Shown: piece after piece, positions 36,291 through 48,759 of the stretch
How the letters are laid out: each line of letters starts with the position of its first letter
How positions within the stretch are numbered: position 1 is the stretch's first letter
NCBI GenBank assembly: GCA_023678885.1
Contig: CM042963.1
Location: 38,567,105-38,631,104 of the forward strand
Direction of reading: 5' to 3'
From: Pogostemon cablin
Taxonomy: Eukaryota; Streptophyta; Magnoliopsida; Lamiales; Lamiaceae
Length of the DNA: 64,000 bases
Translations under genes and position numbers: made by a program
The notes under the pieces: generated by a model
The model's database searches: none
What the model was told of the DNA's origin: nothing
The model's input: the letters and a program-made list of their open reading frames with translations, nothing else

Positions 36291-37504
36291 TGTTGGTGTT
36301 CGATCGTTTGGTTAGCGTGAACTGTTAGGGTACCATGCAAACTAATAATCAGCGGAAGGAATTAATGTTCAGAGTTCGCATTACCTTTCACCAGGGTATG
36401 TTGTTGAAGAACAGCTGCAGAGAACAACCTCATGATCTTCTGCTGTATTCTCCAAGTTCAATCCTGACGTCGTATGGGTGACGATCTTCAGGATCTTCTC
36501 AATCTGCTTCTAACCCTCTATTCACGTTAAAATGGTGCAGAGTAAGGGTTCCAGAAAGTTGAGATGACTTATATATGGGGTACAGCAGGGATCAGGAAGA
36601 GAAATTGGAGTTGGGCCTCCATTGGGCATAAGTATCCAAGCTTAGCCCAAAGCTTATACTTAAGTCCAATAATAATAATATAGTCCACTAAAATATTATT
36701 ACTACACTGCCGCTCCAATCCCATAATTACGTCATGGGCTCATTTTTATTATGAGCCCGACAGTCTCTCCATGTTTAAGATATACAATGTCCATTAATTA
36801 ACTAAGTTACTGACAACTCAAATTAATTAATATCTCATCCGAGAGTAGTACCACTCAATCTTATTATCATGCCGGAATTAATCTACTTGCAAGATTTACA
36901 TGATAATCCTTATAAGCTACTCAAGGGGACATCATCAACCTAAATAGGACACGAATTCTTTCTACAATCAACAACACACCATAGAGACAACACTACTTCC
37001 CAACTCACCGAGTTTGTTGATTTAATACATGTAAATCTCACCCATTGTGAATAAAAAAAATACATAATGTCTTACGTGTCGAGGTTATTGTATAGGGATT
37101 AAGAGCACGAACATCCATAATAACCGAGATCAAGTTCTCCTATATAGACAGTACAAGTCGAACGATCTCAAGCGGTCCTACTCAATACACACTAAGTACA
37201 CTAATGTGATTCTATAGTCAAGACAAACTAATACCAAATCACACTACAACCATACCGATAGAGAGTCCACATCTATCTCGGTTGTGAGCATCTGTTTATA
37301 CGTTATAAAGAAACCGATAATATGATCTTCCGCGTGTTGTCGCACAACACATTATCTACAGTATAAAGTAAATGGACTTTTGCACAGACATACAAATAAA
37401 TAATTTATAATATGCAAAAACGTTTGATCATATGATTCTCATTTCAAATAAATTGTTAAAACATTATTTCATACAAAAGTCAGACTTTAGTATACAATCT
37501 AACA
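36291..37504 (-). mobile_element. Second solo LTR of the same Copia family, nested
   Basis: Starts TGTTGGTGTTCGATCG and ends AATCTAACA (plus-strand reading). The 5-bp duplication ACTAC is at 36286-36290 and 37505-37509. 1214 bp, somewhat shorter than the 1397-bp LTRs of the 50-59 kb element. Confidence 0.88.
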
Positions 37505-37686
37505 ACTACAACCATCCCGATAAAGAGTCCCGTCTATCTCGATTGTGAGCATTTGTTTATACTTTATAAGGAAACCGATAATATAATCTTCCGCGTGTTG
37601 TCGCACAACATATTATCTACAGTATAAAGTAAGTGGACTATTGCATCGGACATATAAATAAATTATAAGATGTAATTATTTGATCA

Positions 37687-39106
37687 AAAACGAGACTTTC
37701 AAGTTCGAAATCTGCTCAAATCACTCAGAAAGAGGTCTTTACAGAGCCTTTGCTTTGTAAGGATTAGATTAGCTTCTTCTGAGAAACTCCGCCTACTCTG
37801 CGATCCCGAGATGAAGATAGATCTGCGCCCCAGCGGATAAATCAGGAATACAGAAACAAAAACAGCAATTGGACCGGAGAATGCGATTGCATTATAAGGT
37901 CGCAATTGAACAGATCGAGCAACGTTCCACGAATATAGGAAATTAGGAAAGAGTAAATGGGTTCTCCCCTTTATTATTGAATAGAATATGTTTATCCTAA
38001 TTATACCATTTTGTGCGTAAGGTTCTCAGGCAGCAAGTAGTTAGAAGTAGAGTCAAATCAATAGTGTGATTAGTCCGGAATCGGCTGGATTCTCTGTTCG
38101 AATCAGATGTCGACCTATCCCTGTTGATCGGTATATCCAATATCTTCAGCTGCGGGAATACCTGCCAAAAGCTTCACCTCGGTAAACCTTTGGAATACAG
38201 ATCGAGACAAACTCTCAACGGATCCTCGGCGCGCTGGGCATACCTCTTCCGCGCGTCTTTATCGTGGCGGGAATAGAACAACAGGGAAAGACCCGGCCGA
38301 CCCGCCCATGGCTCAAGGCGGATGCACTCAAGAAATGCCATTGACTCCAGCCCAAAAAAGGTGTCTAAAACCCCCTCTTTTAAGTACGATTTAGATGATC
38401 TCATTCACATCGCAATTTCTTCATTGAGCGAAGATTCGGAGGTCTCTATCTATGAGAAAAAGAACTGGGCTCAAGTAGCCCCGCTTCTTATTATTCTTCG
38501 CTCCCAGCTTATCCTGAGATTCTCCGTTTCGTGGCCAGCACCTTCACGCCAACCCTTTACTCCGGGAATTGGACGAGTTAGCTTCTGGGGACAACTACAG
38601 CCTTCTCGTCTTATGGCTTTAACTGTAGGATTTCTTTGGATCGCTTGTCCAATTCTGCCAGTTGCTTTCTCGGTAGTTCAGGTCCGGAATCGGCTGGATT
38701 CTCCGTTTGAATCAGATGTCGACCTATCCCTGTTGATCGGTATATCCAATATCTTCACCCGGAGTCAAAGTCCGTGGACTACAACGCTCCGTTTTGAGCC
38801 TCGACCGGCACAGCAGGTCACGTTTCCATGTGAAATAGGCACTCCGTCCGTCAAAAGAGTTTACTACTCCGCTGATCAATCCAACGCAATAATCCCGACT
38901 AGGCATCAGGCTCGATTCGGGATCACTAATCACTCACAGAATCAGAAAGAGCTAAAGCTACCTTACTAAAAAACAAAGAAAGTCGGGTAGAGGATACCTT
39001 CCTTGAAAGGAAATGGGATTCATATTCTTAACCTAAGGATACCGAAAGAAAGACAACAAGACTTTCCGCCTGAAAAGAATCGGCTTATTATAAATCGACA
39101 TATCCA
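37687..39106. other. Probable mitochondrial DNA insert (NUMT)
   Basis: Interrupts the LTR exactly between TTTGATCA and ATGATTCTC. Its base composition is far more balanced than the surroundings, and it has the look of plant mitochondrial spacer DNA (GAAAGAAAG, long purine/pyrimidine-balanced stretches, no AT tracts). A segment of about 80 bp (GTCCGGAATCGGCTGGATTC to TATCCAATATCTTCA) is repeated at 38072 and 38681. A plus-strand frame of 215 codons at 38322-38969 is open, but I do not recognise it; it may be a fortuitous mitochondrial orf. The organelle origin is inferred from style, not from a recognised gene. Confidence 0.5.
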
Positions 39107-39184
39107 ATGATTCTCATTTCAAATAAATTGTTATAACATTGTTCATACAAAAAGTTAGACTTTAATATATAATCCAACATCTTC

Positions 39185-41214
39185 ATCTCTAAAGCATCCG
39201 CTCCTAACCCTTAAATAATCAATCTGGACACTATTGAAGGCATAAGATGAAACCCTCTATGTGGATTTTAGCCCCATCTTCTGCTGATACCATTTTGTTG
39301 AAGTAGGCATCTCAATTTAATTTGTCTTCTAACGCATACGAATGTCTGTAATATATCAAATAATTACATATTTTTTTGTCATTTTTTTATCGAGAATCAC
39401 AAAATTCAATTTCAGAAAACCTTTGTCGCGTTCTTCTCAAGAATGCTTTGACATAATTACAGTCTTCAGTTTCAAAGCTGCTTTGACACAATAATAGTCT
39501 TCAGTTTCAGAGCTTCTCATGGCACATCTCGCATTCTGAAAATCACTTTATGACTTTGCGTTCTGGAAAATTATTTTTTTTGCGCAAAATCCTTTTTATT
39601 TTGAAATCTTGCGTTCTGAAAATCTTTTAATATTTTTGTTTAGTTCAATGTTGTCGAAATGCTAGATTGTCTAAGTTTAAAAAATGTCATACAAGTCTGA
39701 TTGTCATCAAAATGCTTTTGCTACATGTCAACAGAATGCTTATGGCTTTATCATAGCTATTGTGTTTGATTGAGTGCTTATATTGTTTGGTTAAACTGTT
39801 GTTATAGCCTATCAATTCTTAGTATTTCGACAAGTTGGGTCACATTAATATTATGTCATATTTTTCACTATTATTGAAAAGAATATGAGTCTAGAGTACG
39901 AGTCTAGAGTATGTTTTGGGCATGAAATTAGTAGATAAGCTCAATGCGGTAGAAAGAAAAGTGCCTTAGATTTTTATAGTAATAATCATGAATTCATTTT
40001 TTGTATGAGGTTTTATACAAATGTGAGAGCTCCGATACCAGTGAGTCAGTGACGAATTTGGCACTTTTGCCATCAACTGCCAACCAACAATATAAGTAAA
40101 TTAAATTTCTTATATGTTGTGCTTAATAATATTGTTTGATCATGGCAAACAGTTTGTATAAAGGACATGAAAGAATGGGAAAGATGGTTGCTGAATACTG
40201 TTTGAGTTCTAGGATTTCTGCTTTGATTTTGATAAAGAGTATGCATTATATTCATATATTTAAGTTGGCCGATATGTGAGAAAAGAATGGTGGAACTCAT
40301 GCACTAATCCAATATCCTGGTATATTATTTGTTAAAACTATGCGTGTTCTCAAGTTTAGACAATGGAATCTAAAGTATATTAATGTGTACGTATTATTCA
40401 GTAGTATATTAGGAATAGCTTTGTTATTCATGTATTATGAGTTAGTGCATGCCTATTTATTTTCTCTCCTCTGATGTGTTCCTATTCATGAAGCCTGTTT
40501 CTTGAAATTATTTTCCTTCTTATTGGTATGCAGATGCAATTAGTAAAGGGCTGGAGCTGTTATTTCGTTATCACAATATAGGATATTTGTAGAACTAAAT
40601 ATCAAAACTTCAAATGATGGTATCTCCAGCTCGATTTTTGAAATGGATGGTTTTATTTCAAACTCCCATTACATTGAGAAGAATATTAAGATGGAGCTAT
40701 TTTCCTGTTTCAAATTCTAGATTTATTAACTAAGAAAATTTTATGTTCATCTGCACACTTCTTCAATATGTCAGGATTTTTGGAGCAATATAATTGATGA
40801 AAATGGGAATGTAAGCTCTCTATATTGAATTTTATTGAAAATGGGAATGGATTTTTGGAGCTCTTATTGCTGGATTCAAGTTTATTGAATTTTATTTAGA
40901 TAATGTTATTGTTAGGAATGTGATGAATGATTTTGCCACTCCTTTCCTATTCAAGTGAACTCTAAAGACGACTTTCATAGGGTATATATGTGATTAGTCT
41001 ATGTGGTTATGCCTTCCCTATTGTATTTTCATCCCGCTTAATTTTTTTTTCTATGTTTAATCATTTATGCAAGGCTCATTTTAATTTAGGAATATTTTTC
41101 TTGAAATACTGATCAGAAAACCAGTCTTCTAGGGGTTTCGATTCAAGAAGCCAAAAGGGTTGAGTTAATTTATTGGCTGGTGACAGTATTATCAGTGTTG
41201 GGAGTGTGAGCAAA
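39185..41214. other. Transposon-like body without recognised gene
   Basis: Continues the sequence left at 35045 once the solo LTR is removed. Some intron-like and UTR-like texture, no coding exon identified. Confidence 0.4.
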
Positions 41215-41653
41215 ATGGGTTTTGAGATTGAAGTTGATAAGTCATTGGGCTTGATATTGGGCTAAAAACAACGTGGTGGGGTGGTGATCACTGTAAGTAT
41301 TTTGTATCTATCATTTATTCTTGCATGCAATTTGATCGGATAAGTGTTTTATATTCTTGGTACTGATATAAAACTTGACTAGCATATATCACTTACAGTG
41401 TGCTAGATTGATATACATGTGTCTTTGTATATATGTGTATGTGTGTGTGTTAAATTTAGAGAAAGTAATGAAGTATGAAAATGATTTAGGCTATTGAAGG
41501 TAGTGGAAATGCAACTAGACTTGGGCTTAAAGCTGGGGACCAGGTGTTGTGTACAAGTAGCTTATTTTGAGATGAACTATTGCCAGCTGATAAGCTTGGC
41601 ATCACTGAAACAGCTATTTAGGATAAACCAGATTCTTTATATTTTGTTAGCAG
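41215..41653 (+). pseudogene. Broken PDZ-domain gene fragment (ENH1 / PDZ-rubredoxin-like)
   Basis: Two exon-like pieces, 41215-41292 and 41490-41653, are separated by a normal GT-AG intron (41293-41489). Reading them in phase gives a PDZ-like stretch: GFEIEVDKSLGLILG, then VVITAIEGSGNATR, LGLKAGDQVL and PADKLG, as in the chloroplast PDZ-plus-rubredoxin protein ENH1. Three in-frame stops (TAA at about 41263, TGA at about 41568, TAG at about 41616) disable it, and the rubredoxin part is not present nearby. Because the intron is kept, the fragment moved as DNA, not as a retrocopy. This fits Helitron or Mutator gene capture. Family identity is by motif resemblance and is moderately sure. Confidence 0.68.
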
Positions 41654-44600
41654 GTTATTTGATTACTTTTTTACATCTGATGCCCCTTTACACTTGGGAA
41701 ATAATTTTTCTTACTATACTTTTCCAATAGTCAATAATTCCTTTTCCTCCCCTTTTTTCAATCCTGTTGCTTTAGAATTATGTACTCATGCACGAATTGG
41801 AAACACGAAATTAAAAACAACTAGATATGTTTTGAGATGGATACTTATCATTGTAGTTGATATAGTCTACAAAAATTGATGGTTAAGTTTGTTAAGGTGG
41901 TTACTGACTAAGATTTTTATAATTGGAACGGATTGTGCTTAGAGAGCGAAACTGTATGATAGAGTGGAAGGGTGCTTCAAATCACTTGCTCCACATAATT
42001 ATAAATATCATAAGTTTGGTTTTCTTTAACTATCTTGGCTAAATTGTTATGAAGGCTGAAGGTTGAAAAAGACAACAACATAAGTCTCCTATTCATTAGG
42101 GGTGGGATTGCTCCAGCTGGTAAAACGTTAGATGATTATCACTTGCTTGATTTTAAAGGAATTTGAGAGTTCTTTATTGTTCATGATTGACTAGTTAATT
42201 CTGAAGTTTGGTGTTCTATTTTTTGTTTTAATTGAGGAATTATTATTGCCTCATCATTACCCAAGATCACTACTTTTTTACGTTTGAGTTTATCAAGCAT
42301 AATTTTGTAGGATTTCGATGTCTTTTTTTTATTTTTTATTTTGCAGGAAATTGGAGTTGTCATTTTTCCTTGGATTTTTCTGATTTATTAAGTTTCTTTT
42401 TGACTGCAGCTTCACACACATTGTTTTATTGTGTATATCTCACAATATAATAAAGGTTGTGATTTTTGTCTTGTGTTGAGAGAAGCTGTTGGTTCTTAGG
42501 AATTAGTTCAGGTTCTTAAGAATTAGTTTAGCTTCTGCGAGCTTTGGATCCTCTCTATTGTACATGTTTGAGTTTTTTATGTTCATATAGTAGCATTTGA
42601 TTTAATGAAATACATTGAGTGGGGGAAGGAGTTTTATTCATTAAAGTGGATTGGCATTATTAATATGGGTTTTGTTTGTTGCTGCTTGAGGAATGATTGG
42701 GAAGATTCTACGAACCCAAACAACTCAATTTATAGGAACTGTATATGCTTTTAGAAACTATAGGCCTTCGTTGCTTCATCTAGAATTTTTATATCTGGTA
42801 TGCCATTTTAGTTGTTTTTTGTTGAATTAACAATTGTTGTAATGTAATAGCCCAGTTACTTATAAATGGTCAGAACAACATGACTACATTCCACATTGGG
42901 ATCTAAACTTTGTATACCACACTGTGCTTAATGCCAATTTGAATATTTGACTACATTATAGCATTCTGCAGTTCACAGAGAACTGCATCTTTAAGTTCTA
43001 TAGCATCAATTTTGATAACTCTTTAGCTAATATGTTTCTTGCTCCTTCAAGAAGACCTCTGCCTTGTGATACAGATGTATTTTGGCTTGTAGCGTGTACT
43101 GAAAGGACCAAGTCATGCACATGAGGAAACTGACCACTTAGAACAACCAAAGATGATAATGAATCTGACTCTGTGAGCTAGAACAATAAATGGAACAAAT
43201 TTACATGTGAAGAATCTTCCAAAGAATATAATTCGAGTCTTTAATGAAGCTCTCATCAGCTAAAGTAGCAACAAGACTTTGGAAGAAGACGAGGATGTCT
43301 GCCCACGTGTTGAAGGTAACAATAATATGTTTTGACAGTTTCTTTTCTTTTAACAATTACTCATTTGGCTTTTGCCAGTTTCTTTTAGCAATTACTCATC
43401 CGGCTTCTCCTCGATGGCCGCCGGAGAATCTGAGAATTTTTGGACAAGAATTATGGAGCCCTCTGCTGCAAATTCTTGAGAGCTAAACGAGTTAAAGCAA
43501 TTGAATATCACAAGATCAGATATGTAGATGTAAGAGATTTTCTGATTATTGGGGGAGTTTTGATGATTTACAGAGTGTAATTTGGTTGGAAATGGAGAGA
43601 TTCGAGGAGATTATAAGAAAGGTAGTTCCAGGAGGTACTGAAATGATGTTGGAAGAGAATTACAAGTTTCAATGTTTATTACATGTAATTAATCTTATAT
43701 TATTTTTTAAATAAATATTTTATTTGCCACATCATCATTTCTCTTTAAATTTTGAAAGTAATGCGGTTGAAATTACGGATTTTGTTAAGATTTTTTATTT
43801 TTTTATTTTTAATTTATTTAATATTTCATTATTCTAAAAATATTTATGCTTATAAAATAAAAAACAAAAAAAAAGTGGAACATTTTAAATTTTTTTATTT
43901 AATACAACTTCTTACTAAAAAATTATTTTGTTATTTGTAATAATTTATCTACATTATAGTTTAATTAAATAAATATAATTTCTTTTAAATTAAATATCAC
44001 TTTTTATTATTAAGATTATTAATATTTTTTTATTTGTATCACAAAATTTATTTCATTAAATAATCTGATGCAAGATTTATATAAAATTGAACTTTTTCAT
44101 TAAAAATATAAAAAAAATTTAAATAAATAATTAATTAAAATATTAAAAAATTTTCATTGAAATATTAATTAAAACTGTAAATAGATAATTAATTAAACGG
44201 TAAAGATGATATAGGTAACCGTGTATATTGCAGTTATTACATGTTTATTCCTATATTTTAGTGAATATCTAACAGTAGTTATGATTTTTGTTATGCCTTA
44301 ATTATTATTATAATTTATAAATTTATTTTGATAATATTCTTATCGGTGGACGACATTTCCAGATTGTTCAAGTTTTAGGCCACGTAATCTTAATTTAAAC
44401 CATTGTTATCTTAGTATATTGTGTAAAATTATGATCCTAAAAAAGAGAAAGGAAAAAAAATTATGAAATTAAAAATAGATAATAATGAACTATCAAATTG
44501 GATAAGGAGATGGTGGGTGCTTTCGAATATTATAATTTCTAATAACAATATGGAGTATATATATAACTGGTCCAATTAACAGAACCAGAAGTTCAATAGA

Positions 44601-45842
44601 AAAGTTAAAAACACATATTTTAAATTGTTAAATTTTTATGATTTTGTATGAATTATATTATAAATAAAACTTAATATTATATTTCATAAATAAATCTCAA
44701 ATTTTAATTATTAAGTTTTAAAACAGATAAAATAAAACGTAGAGAAACTGCTGAATTTTTTATTTTTTTTTAAATGAGAAATCGCTGAAATTTAATTGAT
44801 GAAGGTGATGAGAGTTTTTTATGTGAATAATTGCTAGAATATACCGGCAGCTGTGGGTTAATGAGCCAACTAATTGACTGATGGCTTCTCATCTTTGTGA
44901 AGTAATGACGGGATGCACGGAGTACAATTCATTTTTTTAATTATCAAATTCTTATAAATAAGTTGTGTTGTTAAATCAAAATCGGAATCATTATATTAAA
45001 AAGCCATATTCCATATCATAACTTTCAAATTTCAAATAACAAGTTTATATAACACATAATATTATTCAAGTAGAATTTTAAAATATTAAATAAAATACAA
45101 TTATAATTGTGATAACCGTTCCTGTGCAGCCCACGGTAAAACAAACCAAATATTTAATAAGAAGACAATTGGATATCTAAATTCCCAAATCATACACAAG
45201 AATTATTTTCCTTTCTTCATTTGGCGTTTATATGCATTTTCATTAATTAGATTAGTCATGTAAATGAAAGAATAGTTGATGGTAATGGTTGCAGAAAGAT
45301 TGACCTACTTGAAAATTGTAATCCATACCCTTAATGTACAACTATACAAAATTGTAATGTCACTAAAATTGAACCAATAAGAATTTGTGTTATATGGGCA
45401 ACACTTGCATACGCTCTCACACGAATTTATTTTATATACTTTTTAGATATTTATCATATTTTTTATCAAATATGTTATCACTCTCAAAAATAAAATAAAA
45501 TATTACACTTAATATTTATATTACTTATGATTAATGAAATAATTCACAACATAACTATTAGTTTTCATTAATCAAATTTTTTTTTTTTATTAAAACGATA
45601 AAATACTGAGTGACATTTTTTAAGTATTATTGTATATTAAGGGTATGGATATTGTATGGACAATGGATTACCATTTCTAGAAGTGTGCTTAAATTTTGGG
45701 ACAGATAAAAATTGAAAGTGAAAATTATATTAGTATACTACCATAATTTATTTTACCATATAAGAATGAAATTTATAGTTTGGAAAAAAAGGAAAAAAGA
45801 AGAAGATTATATTGAACTCAATATTATGGGTAATGAAATAAC
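41654..45842. other. Repeat-rich spacer, no intact gene
   Basis: Parts between 41.9 and 43.5 kb have UTR or intron texture and may be further captured sequence (for example exon-like AATGAAGCTCTCATCAGC with a donor near 43316), but no frame holds. From 43.7 kb the DNA is very AT-rich. A possible MITE lies at 45312-45680. Confidence 0.4.
45312..45680. mobile_element. Possible MITE
   Basis: TAATCCATACCCTTAATGTAC on the left faces GTATATTAAGGGTATGGATA on the right as inverted repeats around an AT-rich core. Ends and target duplication not resolved. Confidence 0.4.
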
Positions 45843-46049
45843 TACTCCCTCCGTTCTGAGTAAAGGTCCCAATTTAGTTTTTTGCTCGTAGATTAAGGAG
45901 TATTATTATTTTATGTGTAGTGAGTAGTTGTATTAGTAGTGAGTGGTGGGCCATATGTGGGACCCTTTTACTAAAAGAGGAAAATAGGGACCTTTGAATA
46001 GGACGTCAATATAGTAAAATTGAGACTTTTCGATGGGACGAAAGGAGTA
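45843..46049. mobile_element. Stowaway-like MITE, 'AGTGGTGGGCC' subtype
   Basis: TACTCCCTCCGTTCTGAG at the left, GATGGGACGAAAGGAGTA at the right. The core GAGTGGTGGGCCATATGTGG matches the copy at 32854. Confidence 0.82.
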
Positions 46050-46080
46050 CATTTTATGTAACTTTTTTTTTATCCTGTGG

Positions 46081-46370
46081 TATTTATCGGTAGGGTATAG
46101 TGTTCGTTGCAATGATTTTATCCAGTGGTTTTTGGTATACTCTTACCAAATGGTTTATGGTATAATGTTTCACTAAAGTTTACCATTTATCGGTAGGGTA
46201 TAGCGTTAGTTCCAAGAGTAAAATTATATTCTTACCTCTGTAGTTTTTGGTATACTCTTACCTAATGGTTTATGGTATAATGCTTCCAGAGGGTTTACCA
46301 TTTATCGGTAGGATATAGTGTTTGTTCAATGTGTAAAATTACGACTCTACCCCTGCAGTTTATGGTACCA
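46081..46370. repeat. Tandem repeat, period about 103-115 bp, nearly three units
   Basis: ATTTATCGGTAGG(G/A)TATAG occurs at 46082, 46185 and 46300, each followed by a GTGGTTTTTGGTATACTCTTACC-like block and TGGTTTATGGTATAATG. Confidence 0.8.
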
Positions 46371-46588
46371 AGGTTATATTTTATATTCGAATAAACCAAG
46401 GTTGTTTGTATTCGAATAAGGCGAGGTTATAACTAAAAAAATATATAAATTCATATAAAAATATATAGATATTATTTTTTAAATGATTAACATAAAAATA
46501 TCAATATAAAATAAAAGGTAAATAATTATATTATATTTTCTACCGTGCAATGCACGATATAAGTAAAAATATAATTTTATCTGCCTAC

Positions 46589-48422
46589 TGATCGGTGTCG
46601 TTTTCACCTAAATTTTAGTGTTATTATGAATTTTTATGTGTTTTTATTCATTTTGTATATCATTTGGTGGTGTTATATGAAGATATGGAGATTTGTGCTT
46701 TGAAATGATAAATGTGTGATTTTCATGAGTAAGTACCTTAAATTGCGCTATATTTGTAAATATTTAGAGAATTGATACTTTGGTGTAATTTGTGCGATTT
46801 TCAGGTAAAAATGGACTCTACACACGATAAGAAAGATGTGGGAAAAAATAAATCTCAATTCAGAGTTGAGACGAGGGAGGACGAGCCAGAATAAAATACT
46901 GAAAAACGCACGTCCAACTTATATAATTTTTCTGTATTCTTATGGAGCTCAAACTGGGCGTGTGATACATGGTTAGAAAGCCACGAAAAAGAGGATTGCG
47001 TGAGCGCAAGAATAACTCAAATCGGAGTTTGGATGTGGAAGTTATGCGCGAAACGATGAGATTACGCTGTGCAATGCATAAACACGACCAGTGTGCATGA
47101 ACACGAGCCGTGTGCACGCACACGACCAGTGTGCCGAACACGCCCCTATAAGCCAAGGCCGTGCGCAAGCATCCGAAACACCTACATGCTCACACCCATG
47201 GCCGAGTGCAGCAGTGTGCATGCACACAAGCCGTGTCCGTGCTAAAATCAGTTTTTTTCATGTGCACGTGTTCTAGAACTTTTCAAGGGATATAAATATA
47301 TGTTTTGACCACATATTATGGGAGGAATCCTTTTGGATTAGTTTTCACACATACTTGACACCAAAATCACACACATTCATCTCCATCTCTTTCATCCTTC
47401 ACTTCATCCATCCTACACACTTGATCTCCTCAAATTCATCCATAAATCCATCCATCCACCAATTTAAGAAGAGGAATTCATAATTGGTTGAAGATTATAG
47501 CATGATCAAGGAGGAGGAAGTTCACCATCAAAGTGGAGTCAACTTACCTTTATTTTGTTATTTTCTTCATTATTTGGCTCAATTGGAGCATACCATGGAT
47601 TGTATAGATTTTATCATGATTTGTAGTGGCTAGTCCTCATGTGAGGCTAGCAATGTGATTGATTAGGCATTATACAGATTTTGCACACCACATGTTTGAT
47701 GAAATGATTGTTGTAAATATTTTCTATCATGAATGCTTATTCTCATTTTATGTATGATTTGTGTGATTAAATTCTCTATTCATAGTGTTAGGATGATCAT
47801 TTCAATATTATGCTTAATGGTTTAATTGAATCATTGATTGTATGAGGTGATTTAGTTAGTGTGAGGGGAGGTAAGTCATACCCTTCTTGTGCTTAGAACC
47901 TCATAATAGGACATTAGTGATGAACTAGTGAGGGGAACCCAACTTATGATCATAGTATCTTCATGGGAATTGAGAGTAAGAGACAATCCTAGGAGATTTA
48001 AACTTGTAAAAGAGTTGAGAACCTAATTGCCTTGGCCATAGGGATTAGGGGTACATACGTGATTGCCCTTAATATCATAACATGAAGACCATCAATGCAT
48101 ATGTGTGTGAGAGTCTACATGAGCTTTTTCCATGATGTTGCTTGCCTTACATACTTCTTAGATTGCTCACCTTCATCCATCTTCCATCACATATGTACAT
48201 GTTCTATCTTTTATTGCTTTATTAGTTGTTAGTTTTAGTGTTAGTCAAAACCCCATCCTTTATTTGATTCGTCCTACTAGAGTAAAATATTTCTCAAATA
48301 CGGCTACCCACTTTCGCCTTTGGGTTCGATATTATATAAATTTTGTACTTGGTCACTACGGTCTACTACGCGATAGAGTACACTTGCTCTAATCAATTTA
48401 ACCAAAATTGAAACCAAGTTCA
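46589..48422 (+). repeat. 5' LTR of the Athila-like element
   Basis: About 1834 bp from TGATCGGTGTCG to CCAAGTTCA. It contains a GC-rich run with alternating CGACCAGTGTGCATGAACAC and GAGCCGTGTGCACGCACACG units (about 47089-47240), a theme known from several plant Gypsy LTRs. A plausible promoter region lies near TATAAATATATG at 47290. Confidence 0.85.
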
Positions 48423-48439
48423 TGGCGCCGTTGCCGGGG
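48423..48439 (+). other. Primer binding site of the Athila-like element
   Basis: TGGCGCCGTTGCCGGGG directly after the LTR, the PBS type usual for Athila and related plant Gypsy elements. Confidence 0.88.
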
Positions 48440-48759
48440 CAAAAGCCTTCGGTGTAATGTGTTTGAATTTGTTAGCTCTACTTAGGACATTTTTCTTATT
48501 TTTGCATTATATATTTTTTTTGAAAAATCTTGTTCTAACTTGTTCTTCTTGATAGGTACACCAACCTTGAAAGAAGGGGATAAGGAACAAACCAAAAATA
48601 GAAAGTGGAAAAGATTGTAGTAGATCTTGAGAAGAAGAGCTAAAAATGGATCAATGCTACAATAATGGAATATAAGAGGGATGTCAAGGAGCTTACAATG
48701 CGAATGCATTCCAACTGTAACAAGAAAACACTTATTCCATACCAAGTTCTTCCAACCAA

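Larger units (their letters stand above)
35046..39179 (-). mobile_element. Solo LTR of a Copia family (outer), expanded by two insertions
   Basis: Same LTR family as the Copia element at 50110-59029. A 5-bp duplication TCTTC lies at 35041-35045 and 39180-39184. The plus-strand left end is TATTGGCGTTCG (TG changed to TA) and the right end is AATCCAACA. No internal retroelement domains, so it is a recombined solo LTR. A segment of about 96 bp (ACAAACTAATACCAAATCAC to GGAAACCGAT) is tandemly duplicated, and a second solo LTR entered the second copy. The insert 37687-39106 lies near the end. Confidence 0.85.

Noticed and set aside
38322..38969. 215-codon frame as a nuclear gene
   Set aside because: Lies wholly inside the probable organelle insert, no recognised domain, no splice signals or promoter.
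47042..47276. Open frames rich in Cys/His on both strands
   Set aside because: They translate the GTGTGC/ACACGA repeats of the LTR and recur in the other LTR with frame differences.
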